Below are positions 35,426 to 49,598 of a DNA stretch of 64,000 nt, one piece after another. The stretch's first letter is position 1, and each line of letters begins with the position of its first letter. This DNA is from Eunapius fragilis. Taxonomy: Eukaryota > Porifera > Demospongiae > Spongillida > Spongillidae. Location of the stretch: contig OY811975.1 of assembly GCA_963681505.1 (NCBI GenBank), forward strand, positions 10,304,230 to 10,368,229, read 5' to 3'. The notes beneath the pieces are model-generated. The model worked only from the letters and a program-made list of their open reading frames with translations. It was not told where the DNA came from and made no database searches. The position numbers were made by a program, and so were the translations under genes.

Positions 35426-37239
35426 CACTGTGCAAATGATTTGTTATACGATAGTGTATTCTATAGCGTATATTTGAATATACCCCTTAAATATACGCAC
35501 CTGCGTATAGAACCATATACACGGGTGCGTATATTGAAATATAACCGATCACGTGACATTCATGGTCGCTTAGCAAGCCTTTGAATTTACTTTGTGGCTA
35601 TCTTGTCGGTCACCGTATACTAAGCGCTTCATAGTCCGTGTATTTGTCCTACTCCCACCCCTCGTTCCCGATCCAATTTAGAATCCAATTGAAATTTTAA
35701 TAATTTGCACAAGTACAACAGAACAACAACTAACAGTCCGAGGTGGCATTCAGCATAACTTCATTCCAAGTCACCTGTACAGAACAACAACTGTGAATTC
35801 TTATCGTCAAAATTATTTAACTCACCGCATATGTATCCTTGCGAACTGTCGTGTTGGTACAACCATATTATCTCTGGTACAACAGAGACATTGAAATGAA
35901 AACGAAATTGGCAACGCTTACCTTTCTAGTCACGTTTGATCTAGCAAATTGTGAACAGTTGGGAAAGGTAAAAGTTAAAACGCTTACCGGACCTGTCAGC
36001 AACAAATCACGATGAAACTGATAATACCCGACTTTTCAAAGTGTTCGGATTCGTCCAACACGTAGCCAGTTACACGAACAACTTTAGACAAATGGCGAGC
36101 ATAGCAGCACTTCGCAAAACAAGAAATGACATACCTTTTTCTACCGTGCCTCGTCCGTTGTGCCAGTTTCGGTTGCTCAATGGGAACACTTGGGACATGC
36201 CAAACTGGTGCAAATAGTGAGAGGTGATTAGCAAAACTATTTTTCGTTAACTTAGTCTTACCATTCAAACAATACGCTGATCTCAAGAGTCCATTTTCAG
36301 AGTCTTCACATTAAAAACAATCAACACGCGGCAATGAAATAGCCCGCCTAAAATTTACAAGTCACGTGCGGTAAGCAAACCATATTCCCAATTGGAGCAG
36401 CCCTACACCATCGCTCATGTCAGAAGGAAGATAATCACCAACACAATGAATCATAGCATGTCTGTTACCATGCAAGGAAGCGATGGCACCTCGATGAGAT
36501 TACTGGAGAACCCGAAATCATATTTACTAGCCTAAGGATCTGGCATTGTGGAAACTAAATTACTTATAATCCTAAAGTACATTTGTATAAATGCAATTTG
36601 CTGCTGTATAAATAATTTAGTATACAGCTAACATGCGATCATGTACCAGTACAATACATATAAACTCACGCTCGCAAGTGGCTGTGGTAAAATTTTTTAT
36701 AGGGGATAGCTTCGAGTAACCAGTACGTATATATACATGGAGTGCTCCATTCGTCGACCGATAGTGGCTAGAGCTTGACTTTTGTTCGCTAAAAGGATGT
36801 TAAAATGACCATTTCAGCATCTGTAAACAAATATGATCAGAGATAATATTATCTCTGGTATGATCACAGGACATGGTACGGTTTTAATCGCCCCGAGGGG
36901 AAAAAAAAATCAGTTGTGACCCCCTGACGTATGCATTAACCGGCCCTCCCATAACGGCCATAGTTATAACCGGAGCACTTACTATCGTGTGGCTACACTA
37001 GCCTGTAAGATGAGAAGAGCATTTTAGCTGTGGCCAATACATTTGCAAGTGTAATAAGCGCACAACGGGTTATTGCATGGTCATTACATTTTAATGGCTG
37101 CCTATGTCAACTGTGACGCAAGTGCGGTTGTGTATTCGTGAAATATACAACGTCGTATATTTCAAATGTACTGATCGGGCGTATATTTCAAGTATAGTCC
37201 AAAGTATACAGTATCGTATAACAAACTATTTGCACAGTG
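35426..37239. mobile_element. TIR element, 1.8 kb
   Basis: Ends CACTGTGCAAAT and ATTTGCACAGTG, with inverted homology continuing inwards for about 50 bp (TTTGTTATACGATA). TAT flanks both sides and is single in the empty site in the left arm near 33390. Near the left end, sequence such as GCGTATATTTGAATATACC repeats in both orientations. No convincing transposase; a minus-strand frame 35996-36286 has no recognised domain. Confidence 0.65.
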
Positions 37240-37885
37240 TATGCATCCAGATTCGTAACAATTCATGACCAAACGAGAGAGAAATTGATCTAAAACTATA
37301 AATGGTAATTTGTTTACTATCCAATAGCGTAGTGAAACCAAAAAGTCACGTGATGCGTAGTATTTATGAATACGTATTGGCAAGCAATTATATAACAAAC
37401 GTGCGTTGTCAGATTTTTATTTCAGTGCATATTAGTCAATAAACATTCAAGTGAACCAAATTCACATCAAGAAAAATTTAAGCTTTCCACGTAGCGGTGA
37501 TGTAATCCATCCGCAGCTGTTGGGTATTAGGGTCTGGGTACTAGACCACAAAATAGGGCTATGAAATGACAGATTAGCCGAGCTCTCTGACGTTCTCCAC
37601 TTACATGAAAAATAACCTAGGCCCCACCCCACCCCCTTATAGAAACAAAACCCGGCAACAACTAGCCACTCGTACACCTACAGTGTGCAGAAGGAAACAT
37701 TCGTTATGCATCGGTTGCCTCTAGTCCATGCAGAGGACCAAACTAAAGCAGTGGGCAATCAAACAAACAGTTCAAGTCAGTGTGGTCCATACAACGGTGC
37801 GCGATTTTTAAAACGAGAGTGTCATTCAAGTATTACTATTAGTTGGGCTAGCCCAACATGTTCTGATCAGATTGTGTGTGTGTGT

Positions 37886-37912
37886 TGGGGGGGGGGGGGG
37901 GGGGGGGGGGGG
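37886..37912. repeat. Poly-G tract
   Basis: About 27 consecutive G. Similar tracts lie at 40135-40156 (G) and 39648-39680 (C). Confidence 0.9.
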
Positions 37913-38091
37913 TCACCATCTGATCGGAGCTACGACCACCTGTATGCCCAACTACACACTATCATCACTACAGCTTTATACGGGCATGATAACGTTCTAA
38001 CCACTGTCATTACTTTTCTGATACTATGCCATCCATGATTTCATGGCATAAAAATAAGATGTGATTAATAAAAACATATTGAATTAATTAA

Positions 38092-38652
38092 TGATAGATC
38101 GAACAAACGCCTACATGTAGGCGAAAAATGCTGTTTTAGCCTACGTGTAGGCGTTCTATTGCAACGTATGGTCCTCACATTCAATGCCGTATAAAACTTT
38201 GAACTCGAATAAAGTAACACTTAAGCATAGAGCTTCGTTTTTAATTCGCTTTGGAGCTCATTCAACAATCGGCTCTTTAGATACACGATCGAGATGGAGG
38301 AGCGTACAAAAAATGCCTACGATCTTGATGAAAGTGAGCATAAATGTTGGAAATCGTGTGTATTTGGCAAAAAGAGTTAAAACTATATCTACCTATAAAA
38401 CTAAGAATGCTTCTAGTAAGTTTTTTGCAAATCGGAACAACTCCAGCTAAATGAGGGGCGTGCCCCAACAGAGCGTTCGTAGCACTAGCAGCACGCTGGC
38501 GTTGTTTTCTGCCGCCAGCTTGCAAGTACCCCTCTTTATTATATGGGTTCTTATTATTTCAAGCGTTGGCTGTTTTTACATTGTTTGGAATAAAGCGATT
38601 TGCAACGCCTACATGTAGGTTAACGCGCCTACGCGTAGGTGACGATCTATCA
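38092..38652. mobile_element. MITE with TTAA target site
   Basis: Ends TGATAGATCG and CGATCTATCA, flanked by TTAA at 38088-38091 and 38653-38656. Just inside are the palindromic CGCCTACATGTAGGCG and CGCCTACGCGTAGG motifs. TTAA duplication is typical of piggyBac-type elements. No transposase. Confidence 0.7.
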
Positions 38653-39646
38653 TTAAGGCATGAGAATATATTTTTAAAAATTAATAGTGATAAAAAATTC
38701 TCTATACGAGAAAAATGGGATTGACCTTAGCCATTAACAACACGCGACTTCCGCCTCCACTTCTGCCACAACTTTCGCCTCCACTTCGGTCCATACTCGG
38801 CATTGCATAAAATCTCGCCTCGTACCCACCCACTCCCGCGTACGTCACGCTGCGGATGTAATACACATTACCAGTGACGTAAGGGTCTGGGTACGAGAGT
38901 AGTTGCAAGGCGCTATTGTTTTTGATTATGCCCGGACGATTTACACAATAAACGATGACGTGACCATTCTCTATTTATAGCTTGCAATTTTTCACTGCAG
39001 CGTTGAGCAGTCTTCACATCCATAGTACACTAACACGCTCCCAACGGGTTAACCATTATGCAACCATTGAGTTCAGATGACAATAAATGGTGTCCAGGGG
39101 AGTTTTGGATATATCTCCCAAGGAACCTGTCACTGGTGTAACATAAGCCCTATAAGCTTGTCCACGAGAGGGTGTAGCAAATAGAAGATTGTCTCTACTA
39201 CAGCGTATAAGCGTTCCATGCAAACGCTGTATCTTTCCATGCATTCCTCGAGAATTATTCCACAATAAGATACGTTTCGACATGGAAGTAGTGAACCCTC
39301 TCGTACTTTGCTATCGGTCTGTACCAGGCACTTTCTATGGTTAATTTACATAATGGCGAGCATAAAAATTTGCGTGCGTACAGACAATTAAATTACTTGA
39401 TCACACGTGACCTTTTTTTGACTGTTTCTGACCAGCTCTGCCTTTTCGGCTAAGCTACATCGTTTGCAACTACTGCGCTGAAGTGACCCGCAAAAAGAAA
39501 TAGGTGAGCAGTCCCAAAGTGTCCACGCACGTGTCAGCATTGCGTCTTGCCTTATACAGTAAAATGTTTTAGCCAGCTAGTGCAGAGCAGAATATACGGA
39601 CTCAAAATACCATACATGGTCAAGTGAATACAATCTCAACCGTTCC

Positions 39647-39647
<1 letters not shown>

Positions 39648-39680
<33 letters not shown>
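39648..39680. repeat. Poly-C tract
   Basis: About 33 consecutive C. Confidence 0.9.
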
Positions 39681-40134
39681 TTCCCAACCCTTTTCTTTCT
39701 GATCCGCCCCTGTCGTGCTAGCCGAGCAAGTGTATCGTGGCAACACATCTGGTGTGAATGTGTTTATGCATGTTATTGCATATGTAAAGCTACTTGCTTA
39801 GAAGTAATATGCTCCGTAAAATACCACTTAAGTCTCTTGTCGCAAAATAGGCTTCAAAACTAGCTTTCAACTTACATGTACTCAAATTTCAACAAATAAA
39901 AGTGGTACTCCTATTGATTTTGAAATTTTTAAAAAGGTACACTCGAAAACGTTCATTCACGACAGTAATGCGCTTGCTATGTAATGTGCAACTGAGCCAC
40001 TTTTTCGATGGGGGCGAAAGGAGTGAGAGAGGAAAGGCTTATACTTCTAGTTGCTCAAACTTAGATGAACGTCACCTTCCGTTCAAATGAAAGCCGCATT
40101 GCGTTATTTCGTGCACGTGGTATGTCCGGGGGAT

Positions 40135-40156
40135 GGGGGGGGGGGGGGGGGGGGGG
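40135..40156. repeat. Poly-G tract
   Basis: About 22 consecutive G. Confidence 0.9.
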
Positions 40157-42059
40157 AGTTAAAACAAATGCGCGGGAGAACAGAATCTGCCTCATAGCTG
40201 CATGCACATCCCTCCTTCCGCCAACATGCAGATACAATAATGATCAAAGGTATCGTCTGTGACAACACCGATCCACAGATTATCTAATGTGCCATAATAG
40301 AAATGTATGGAGTCTGATCCTTATCACCAATATTCAGGAAGAGCCCTTGTTGAGGTCTCCATGTAGCAATGCCATGGTGAATATCTATGACTGCGGCGGG
40401 CTAATGTATTTTAAAGACCCTACCACAAGGGTTCTAGATTCATGCATGCATGTAACAATCCTGCTCCGTACATGTATATGGAGATTTAAAACTGATTTTA
40501 ACACAATATATAACGTGCCTTCATCTGTGTAAAAGGAATGTTTGATGTTTGGAGTTTGAAAGACTCTTCAAGACGACATGATTATAGTGTACTTCCCACA
40601 GCTGAACATGCCCCAAAATATATACAGCGCACATGACAATAATGGCGTTCGATGACCAGCCATCCACTTTGTACGTAGCGAACTATGCAATCTTGCATTT
40701 ACTGGTACGTTCGTTTAAATATCCTGCAGAAGTATTTGGGTTGGAAGTGAACCCATGTCGTGCATGGATCTTTGCGTACCGTTTTGTAGCTTTCAGTACG
40801 TACGTGGGTTTTATAAGTAGTTGCCTATAGTATAGTCAACCGATAGAGTGCATGTGTAAAACGTGGACGAGTTTACCTTAGTATTATTCATCTGAATGCG
40901 GTTCTACCAAGCCATTATCCTGGCACAATTATATCCTTTCACGCGTAAGATTTCAATGCGATATCGATAGAAGTTAAAACTCATATTTAGATGCTATCAG
41001 GTTACTCATCACTTTGATGGTGGCCTCCAGATGTGCAATAGAATTCCTTATCCCTATATGCGTCAATTCCATTGTTATAGCGCAAACACCAGTAGCGCGA
41101 ATATTGAACGTTTGCGCAATGCCAATAATAATTGGCCGCATGCACTAACTTACCCAGTGTGCCACTTATGGTACTATGTTTTGCCGTAGTCTCGCTATCG
41201 AATTTCAACTGGGCTGGGAACTAGGAGTACGTTTGGAAGTACTACTCCCTTGTTCCCAGTATACATTTATACTCTAAACTATGTGATGCATGTATCTGTT
41301 CACATAAACTCACAATAACAATTACAAAGTATATCTTATGGGCTCGGTGCCATATTCATATCTGGGGCGGGGCGAGGTCTAAAGCACCACTGATCCCTGT
41401 TGAGATGCAAAATTTGCATAAGTTCCTTCTCACATGGTTCCATGTTAAACGTTACTGCAGGAAGAGGATTCTGGAGACCCCATCGCTTTGATATGCATAT
41501 TACGTGAAAATGATGTAATCATACAACCATTCTCATTTCAATAGCTTTCTTATGATCCTTGTAAGGGCTACACCAAGCAACTCTGCCAGCTAGTGGGGTA
41601 CCAACCTTTAAGTTGCAGATGTCAGACACATCACTGATTAATATTGTATTTTGGATCTTAGTAGCTTATTTGCAATTTATACATGAGTGCATGGGGTGAC
41701 AAGAAACTGAGCATTTAGTTCCACTTTTCTTGCACTTATATGATTTAGCATTGTAATATTATTGTGGTTAATGCAGTGAACATGTGAAAATCCCAATTCC
41801 ATAAAAGATTTCACTTATTATGCTACTCAGTTATGCGTCAAAAGCAATTTTGCTAAGGTTTAATAGCGAATCAATTGGTGTGGCAGAGTCCACATGTATA
41901 GATGATGTAATTTCATGTTCCATAGAAATCAGAGCCAAGTCTTCATGCCTTTCTCCATGGCTGCTGACATAGCGCACTGGCAGTATTAATATTGTGACAT
42001 GTTGAGAACATTTCTTTCAAATCTTTGTCTATACACATACAGACTGCAGATTTGCAGTT

Positions 42060-43330
42060 TTTGAGGTCTTGTCAGCAGCTTTTGAGATGGCTCCTTACTG
42101 AGGCTTTTAAGTTCTGGTCAGACATACGCCAAAAACCAGTACTGAAGAGACCATCTTAGAGCTAGCTACACACATATGCCAGCAGCGGTTGACTTAGTCT
42201 CATGCTCAAGCCCAGATTTCCAACTATTACCACATCACTGTTGAGGATCTGCGTTTGTAATCTTGCCGTGATCAAGGACCCTCAACATGAGGCACTTCAT
42301 ATGTTCAGTCAAGTCAAAAGAGGCTTGTCCATTGGATGTGGTATCATCCTGATGGCATTAACTTTTGGTCCGTTGAGGTCACTGGATTAGCTGGTCCATA
42401 TTTGAATTAATGCCAAATGATTGCACAAGCTGCATTGCAATATACATGTAGGAGACTGAGAATCCTTTATAATCCCTAGTGGATAGAGTCGGAGTTTAGG
42501 ACTCTTTGCATCTTCCCAGAACTGGCTTTTGGGGGCCAACCTTCCCTTGTACGATGTATTATGCCTGCAGTTATAGGGTGCCTAATGGACGTCTTTAACA
42601 ACAGCCCTCAGACTGTCGGGTTCTGTTGAAAAGTGATAGACTTTATGGTGAAAATTGGTATTGGGTCCAGCAGGCAAAACTGTTGAGCACATTTCCATTA
42701 ACACATTTGGATGTCTATGCTGTAGTAGAATGACTAAGCATAAGTGCCCATCACATCAGTTCGGTTGTGGCTAAAGCTGGACTGACCTAACTGGGTCTAA
42801 ACAATGCTAACATTGGTTTATAATATGAACTTTCATCCATACATAAATTGGTGCAACTTGTTCAGTGTGAAAATAATGGCACATGTTTTCTGTTGGACTC
42901 ATAGGCCAACTTCAGAGGCATCACATCGAATTCCAGGAATAGTGTGTCTGTGCTGAGTAATTCCTTCAGCTTTTGAAACGCAATCTGCTCCTCAGAACCC
43001 CACTAACACTGAACATTCTTCCTAGTAAGGTTGTGCAATAACTCTCTGACTATGGCCATATAAGGTAGAAAATTGCAACACAAACCAACACTCTCAGCTC
43101 ACATAGAAAAGACTGCTACTATTCAGGTTACCATAGCCTAGGGTGGAGTATATATTGATTAACAACTTGTTTCCTCCCAGACAAACCCGTAATACTAACT
43201 TGCTACAATGTCCATGCAGATTTCCCAAATAAGTCTAGCTGCACAACAAGGAACATTCTTTTCCTGCAGTTGAACCCTCCCACCCATCTTGATAAATGTG
43301 TAGACATCATGCTGGGTCTCCAGACATGCC
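42060..43330 (-). pseudogene. Ty3/gypsy-like pol relic
   Basis: On the minus strand near 42940-43015 there is WGSEEQIAFQKLKELL followed by a FLEFDV stretch, matching the W-x-x-E-x-x-x-AF-x-x-LK segment at the junction of reverse transcriptase and RNase H in Ty3/gypsy elements. Stops are frequent and no LTRs were found. Confidence 0.5.
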
Positions 43331-43407
43331 TTCTCCATGGGTCCAGGGTTTATACTGAACAGCACTATTCAGCACTTGAGCGATAAATGTTAGCTACAAA
43401 TCCTTCA

Positions 43408-43410
<3 letters not shown>

Positions 43411-43455
<45 letters not shown>
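43411..43455. repeat. (GT)n microsatellite
   Basis: About 22 GT units. Confidence 0.9.
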
Positions 43456-43456
<1 letters not shown>

Positions 43457-44814
43457 ATGTGAAAACACTCGTGTGAATTGTCCTTAAAGATTAAGTACTA
43501 GTTGGTATGTTGATGTAGGATCCCAAATGTATATATCATATGTGGTGGGATGTGGAGTAGTACTAAATTAGTTATCTCTGGATAAAAGAATGTTAATTGC
43601 AATGTCTGATAATAACTGATTCACCCTTCCCCACTGGCTGTGGATATAATGTTTGGCTTTTACATGCAATAATAGTGACCAAATGTACCTAATAGTATTT
43701 GCCGGTCATACTAACCTAAATGTTGAGTTCCTCCTACAGTGAAATTTAATTAATTGCAACATGTATATTTAACAGACTCAACTAAGCCTACATGTCATAT
43801 ATAGACGTTACAAATATATAACAGTAACTATGGTGCTTGTTGTTTTATAATACCAACCTGCTTTGTGCTGGTTCGCTTTGTGCTGGTTCACATTATTTTG
43901 ACCCCGTAATTGTCAAGGACATTTGGAAGGCATTACTTTTAATTTCATATAATTTATATCGCTCAAACAATGCTGTTGATAGTGAATTTGAATTAACTGA
44001 CTTGTTAAATGTGCGGGTAGGGGGTCCAAGATGGATATTTTACTGACATCAGCAATGAACTCCTTTCAGATATGCCACTTGTCTACATAGCTGTGAGTTA
44101 GTAATCATTGATGAATAATCTTTGATGAACACTTCGGATATCGGGTCCTGCACAACTACTCGAGGTCTTGTTTAACTATTTGCAGCAGGCTATTATCTGG
44201 GTGCTAATGGATTATTGGTTGTCCTCCCCTACGACTAGTTAAATGAACTAACCTGTTGCACATTGCTAATGCTTGGACTTTTGACATGGTAATTCGTATT
44301 GTATGTGTTAAATGTATTCTGCATGCATTGCTGCATGTTAGGTTGATGGGAACCTCATTGCCGTGTATAGTTAATCCATGCAAGCTATGCATGAGTTAAT
44401 TCACTCCTATTAGTGGGGTGCAGAGTGCTTACAACTAACGTTCATCCAGCTAAATAGGAAAAATATCTCACTCAAAATTTGTAGATGTATCATCGGTTAT
44501 TTTAATTCCATAATGCTCAGTCTGTATGTTATTTGTTTCTCCTGAGGACAGCAAAGTCCAGAACTAACACCTTGGGTTGTCACTTGCATTGGACACAACT
44601 GAGATCTCAATGTCTGGAGTAAGCATATTAATACTCACTTGGTACCAAGTAATGGCACCTATATTGAACTACACACTGCAACCTTAATTGATCCTATTTC
44701 AAAGACCTGTGGAGGTTATCTAATCAGTTGCAATATAAGTAAAGGTATCATTAAACATCCCTTTATCAAGTTATTTACAATTTCAAAACATGCTGGCTGA
44801 TCGATTACACCGAC

Positions 44815-45000
44815 ACAGGTCCGTTTATATCCTACAGGTCCATCTACATCCTACAGGTCCATCTATTTCATACAGGTCCATCTATATCCTACAGGTCCAT
44901 TTCTACAGGTCCATCTATATCCTGCAGGTCCATCTATATCCTACAGGTCCATTCCTACAGGTCCATCTATAGCCTACAGGTCCATCTATTTCATACACCA
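44815..45000. repeat. 19-bp minisatellite (right)
   Basis: Inverted, shorter partner of 31165-31632. Here no retroelement interrupts it. Confidence 0.85.
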
Positions 45001-45673
45001 TATATAACAACATCAATTAGCCCATAGCAGCTACGTCCATCTATGGCAATATAACGATGGCAACCTCTGTACGCATGCGGAACTCTACTATGACAGACTG
45101 ATGGCAGAACTATTGAGAACTAGTGACTGGTGCATTAATGCATAAAAGTTGCCTGTAATTTCCCTTGTAGGACAGTATGTAATGACATGTATTGGGTGGG
45201 TGCCATATCTGTCATCAAGATTTATCATCTGCGAGAGTGGATGGTTGGGATCGAGGTTGCAATACCCACTGGCTCATAAGTTGTGAAGGCCTACATTATG
45301 CATTTTGTTCAGCACCGTCTGGCGTGGGCTAGTTAACTGACTACCCAATAACGTTTTGTGGAGGGATACTGGCCATCTGTACAACATGTGCATGCACACA
45401 CACAACACATATACATGACAATAAAAATGTAACTGTAGTGGTTTACAGGTAATGGTAAACACACCAGGAGTAAAAAATTAATACAACCTTTATAATGTAA
45501 TTTAATATCCATGCACCCAGCTCCTCTTGAACATGTAGATTTCAATTCATCACATTTTAAAAGTTTGCTATGTTTGTGTGTGCATGGGCCTGTGCATTTT
45601 GTGTCCAATCTAGTTTGTCCTTAAACTTAAGTATTGTCTGTAATAACCAATTGTCTCTATTTATTTCAGCTGA

Positions 45674-48095
<2,422 letters not shown>

Positions 48096-48174
48096 TTGGT
48101 TTCATCCAGTCATGCTTTGGTGAAGCTGAACATTATACCGCTTATGGATTTTGTATTATGCGTACACTTTGCCT

Positions 48175-48180
48175 AATAAA
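48175..48180 (+). terminator. Polyadenylation signal of the kelch-Death gene
   Basis: AATAAA 80 bp after the stop codon, conserved in the broken copy. Confidence 0.6.
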
Positions 48181-48990
48181 TGTTTGTTTGCCCACACAAT
48201 TTCCAAATGGAGCACAAGTGTTGGCTTTCTAGGGTACAACAACACAAGAGGTGCAGCGGTCATTGCTTAGTATAGACTTGAAAGGGTTTGTAGGCGTCAT
48301 GTCCATACTAAATGTATTCATAGGACTACTGGTGAAGCCTTTTAAAAACAAAGTTGCATGTTTTCGCCCTGTTGGTCATGTGAGAAAAACATTGAGACAA
48401 TTGATAGGGCTATGTAGACATCCACAAATGCAACCCAAAGATACTACTTATCTTCATTTAGTCCAACACAACATTATCTTATATTACCCAGAGGTTCTTA
48501 CCTAGACACCTAGACACCCCCGGCCGTCCTCACCAAGGTGAGTACACTAGTAGAAAGGCATCATAGGCTATCCAGGGATTGATATATATTGGTCTGTTTT
48601 ACTCTCTTCTGTCTCATCTTCAATTTCCAATTATCCCTAAGCTTTGTCATCTGGCTGAAGTGGTGTGTACTGAGCCATCATGAGGACATACTGTATACAG
48701 ATGGAAGTGTACAACCATAGCGTGGAGAACTAAGTCATAACCAGTTGATATGGTGGTGTGATGCAAATGATGAAAGTGGAAGGTACCTGTAGTAAACTAA
48801 CCGCTATAACGAAGGGAAGGAATGTAAAAATTCCTTAATAACCACACTTTTTATTCTGTATACTGGACATGGTTTTCGGGCAAGTTTTTGTTCACTGGAT
48901 AGATCTCTAGGAAACTTTCATTAAATGTTATTTGTTGGTTATTGAGTGTTTCTAAGGCAATTATTTCAAGTGGATATTTTTTATTATTCT
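48181..48990. other. Right-arm intergenic, no gene seen
   Basis: Partner of about 25640-26380. Nothing recognised. Confidence 0.5.
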
Positions 48991-48999
48991 TTCAGGGTT

Positions 49000-49350
49000 A
49001 AGCAGAGAAGTCACAATATAGTCAAAGGCAGCAGGCTTGCCACAGAGCCAATTCAAACCCAGAATATCAGCAGGGCCTCACGTCCAAGTCCACTGCCAGC
49101 TTCTGCCCTGGCGCTGATGCAATCATGATGGCAGATTTGAAGCACTGCATCCCCGAGCTTGTTATGCCTGGATACAGCATCACCACCTTGCTTACATGTT
49201 AAAGCATGGTGATCTAGTGGATCCAAAGGGTGTTCTGGGTACAACTCACAGAGAGGTGAGGCTTGTGAGGTATCTATTCCCAGCCACAACTTGATGGCCA
49301 TTTGGTGCTCATTGGGGTCTAGGCTAAGACCCATGCCTAATGAAAGAATA
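49000..49350 (-). pseudogene. Non-LTR retroelement C-terminal fragment, right
   Basis: Inverted partner of 25230-25620 with the same Cys/His and RHNKLGD block. Confidence 0.6.
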
Positions 49351-49598
49351 ATTAAAAAATATCTACTTGAAACCTTAGAAACACTCAATAACGAACAGAT
49401 AAAAATTAATTAATGTTTCCTAGAGATGTGTCCAGAGAATTAAAACTTGCCCGCAAACCATGTCCTGTATACAGGACAAAATACTACACAACATGCATGG
49501 GAGGTGAACCTTGTGAGGTATCCTGCCCCAGCCACCACTTGATAACCATTTGATGCTTATTGGGGTCTAGGCTTAGAACCGAGCCTAACTCATCCTTC

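Larger units (their letters stand above)
37483..44415. other. 6.9-kb block present only in the right arm of B
   Basis: Replaces about 50 bp of the left arm. Mostly AT-rich, with no intact gene. It holds the TTAA-flanked MITE at 38092-38652, homopolymer G/C tracts, a gypsy-like pol relic (42060-43330) and a short (GT)n. No common terminal repeats for the whole block were found, so it may be an accumulation of insertions or a deletion in the other arm. Confidence 0.55.

Noticed and set aside
38702-39283. Minus-strand ORFs of 68 and 75 codons
   Set aside because: No domain, no splice-consistent neighbours, and they lie in a transposon-rich block. Treated as chance.
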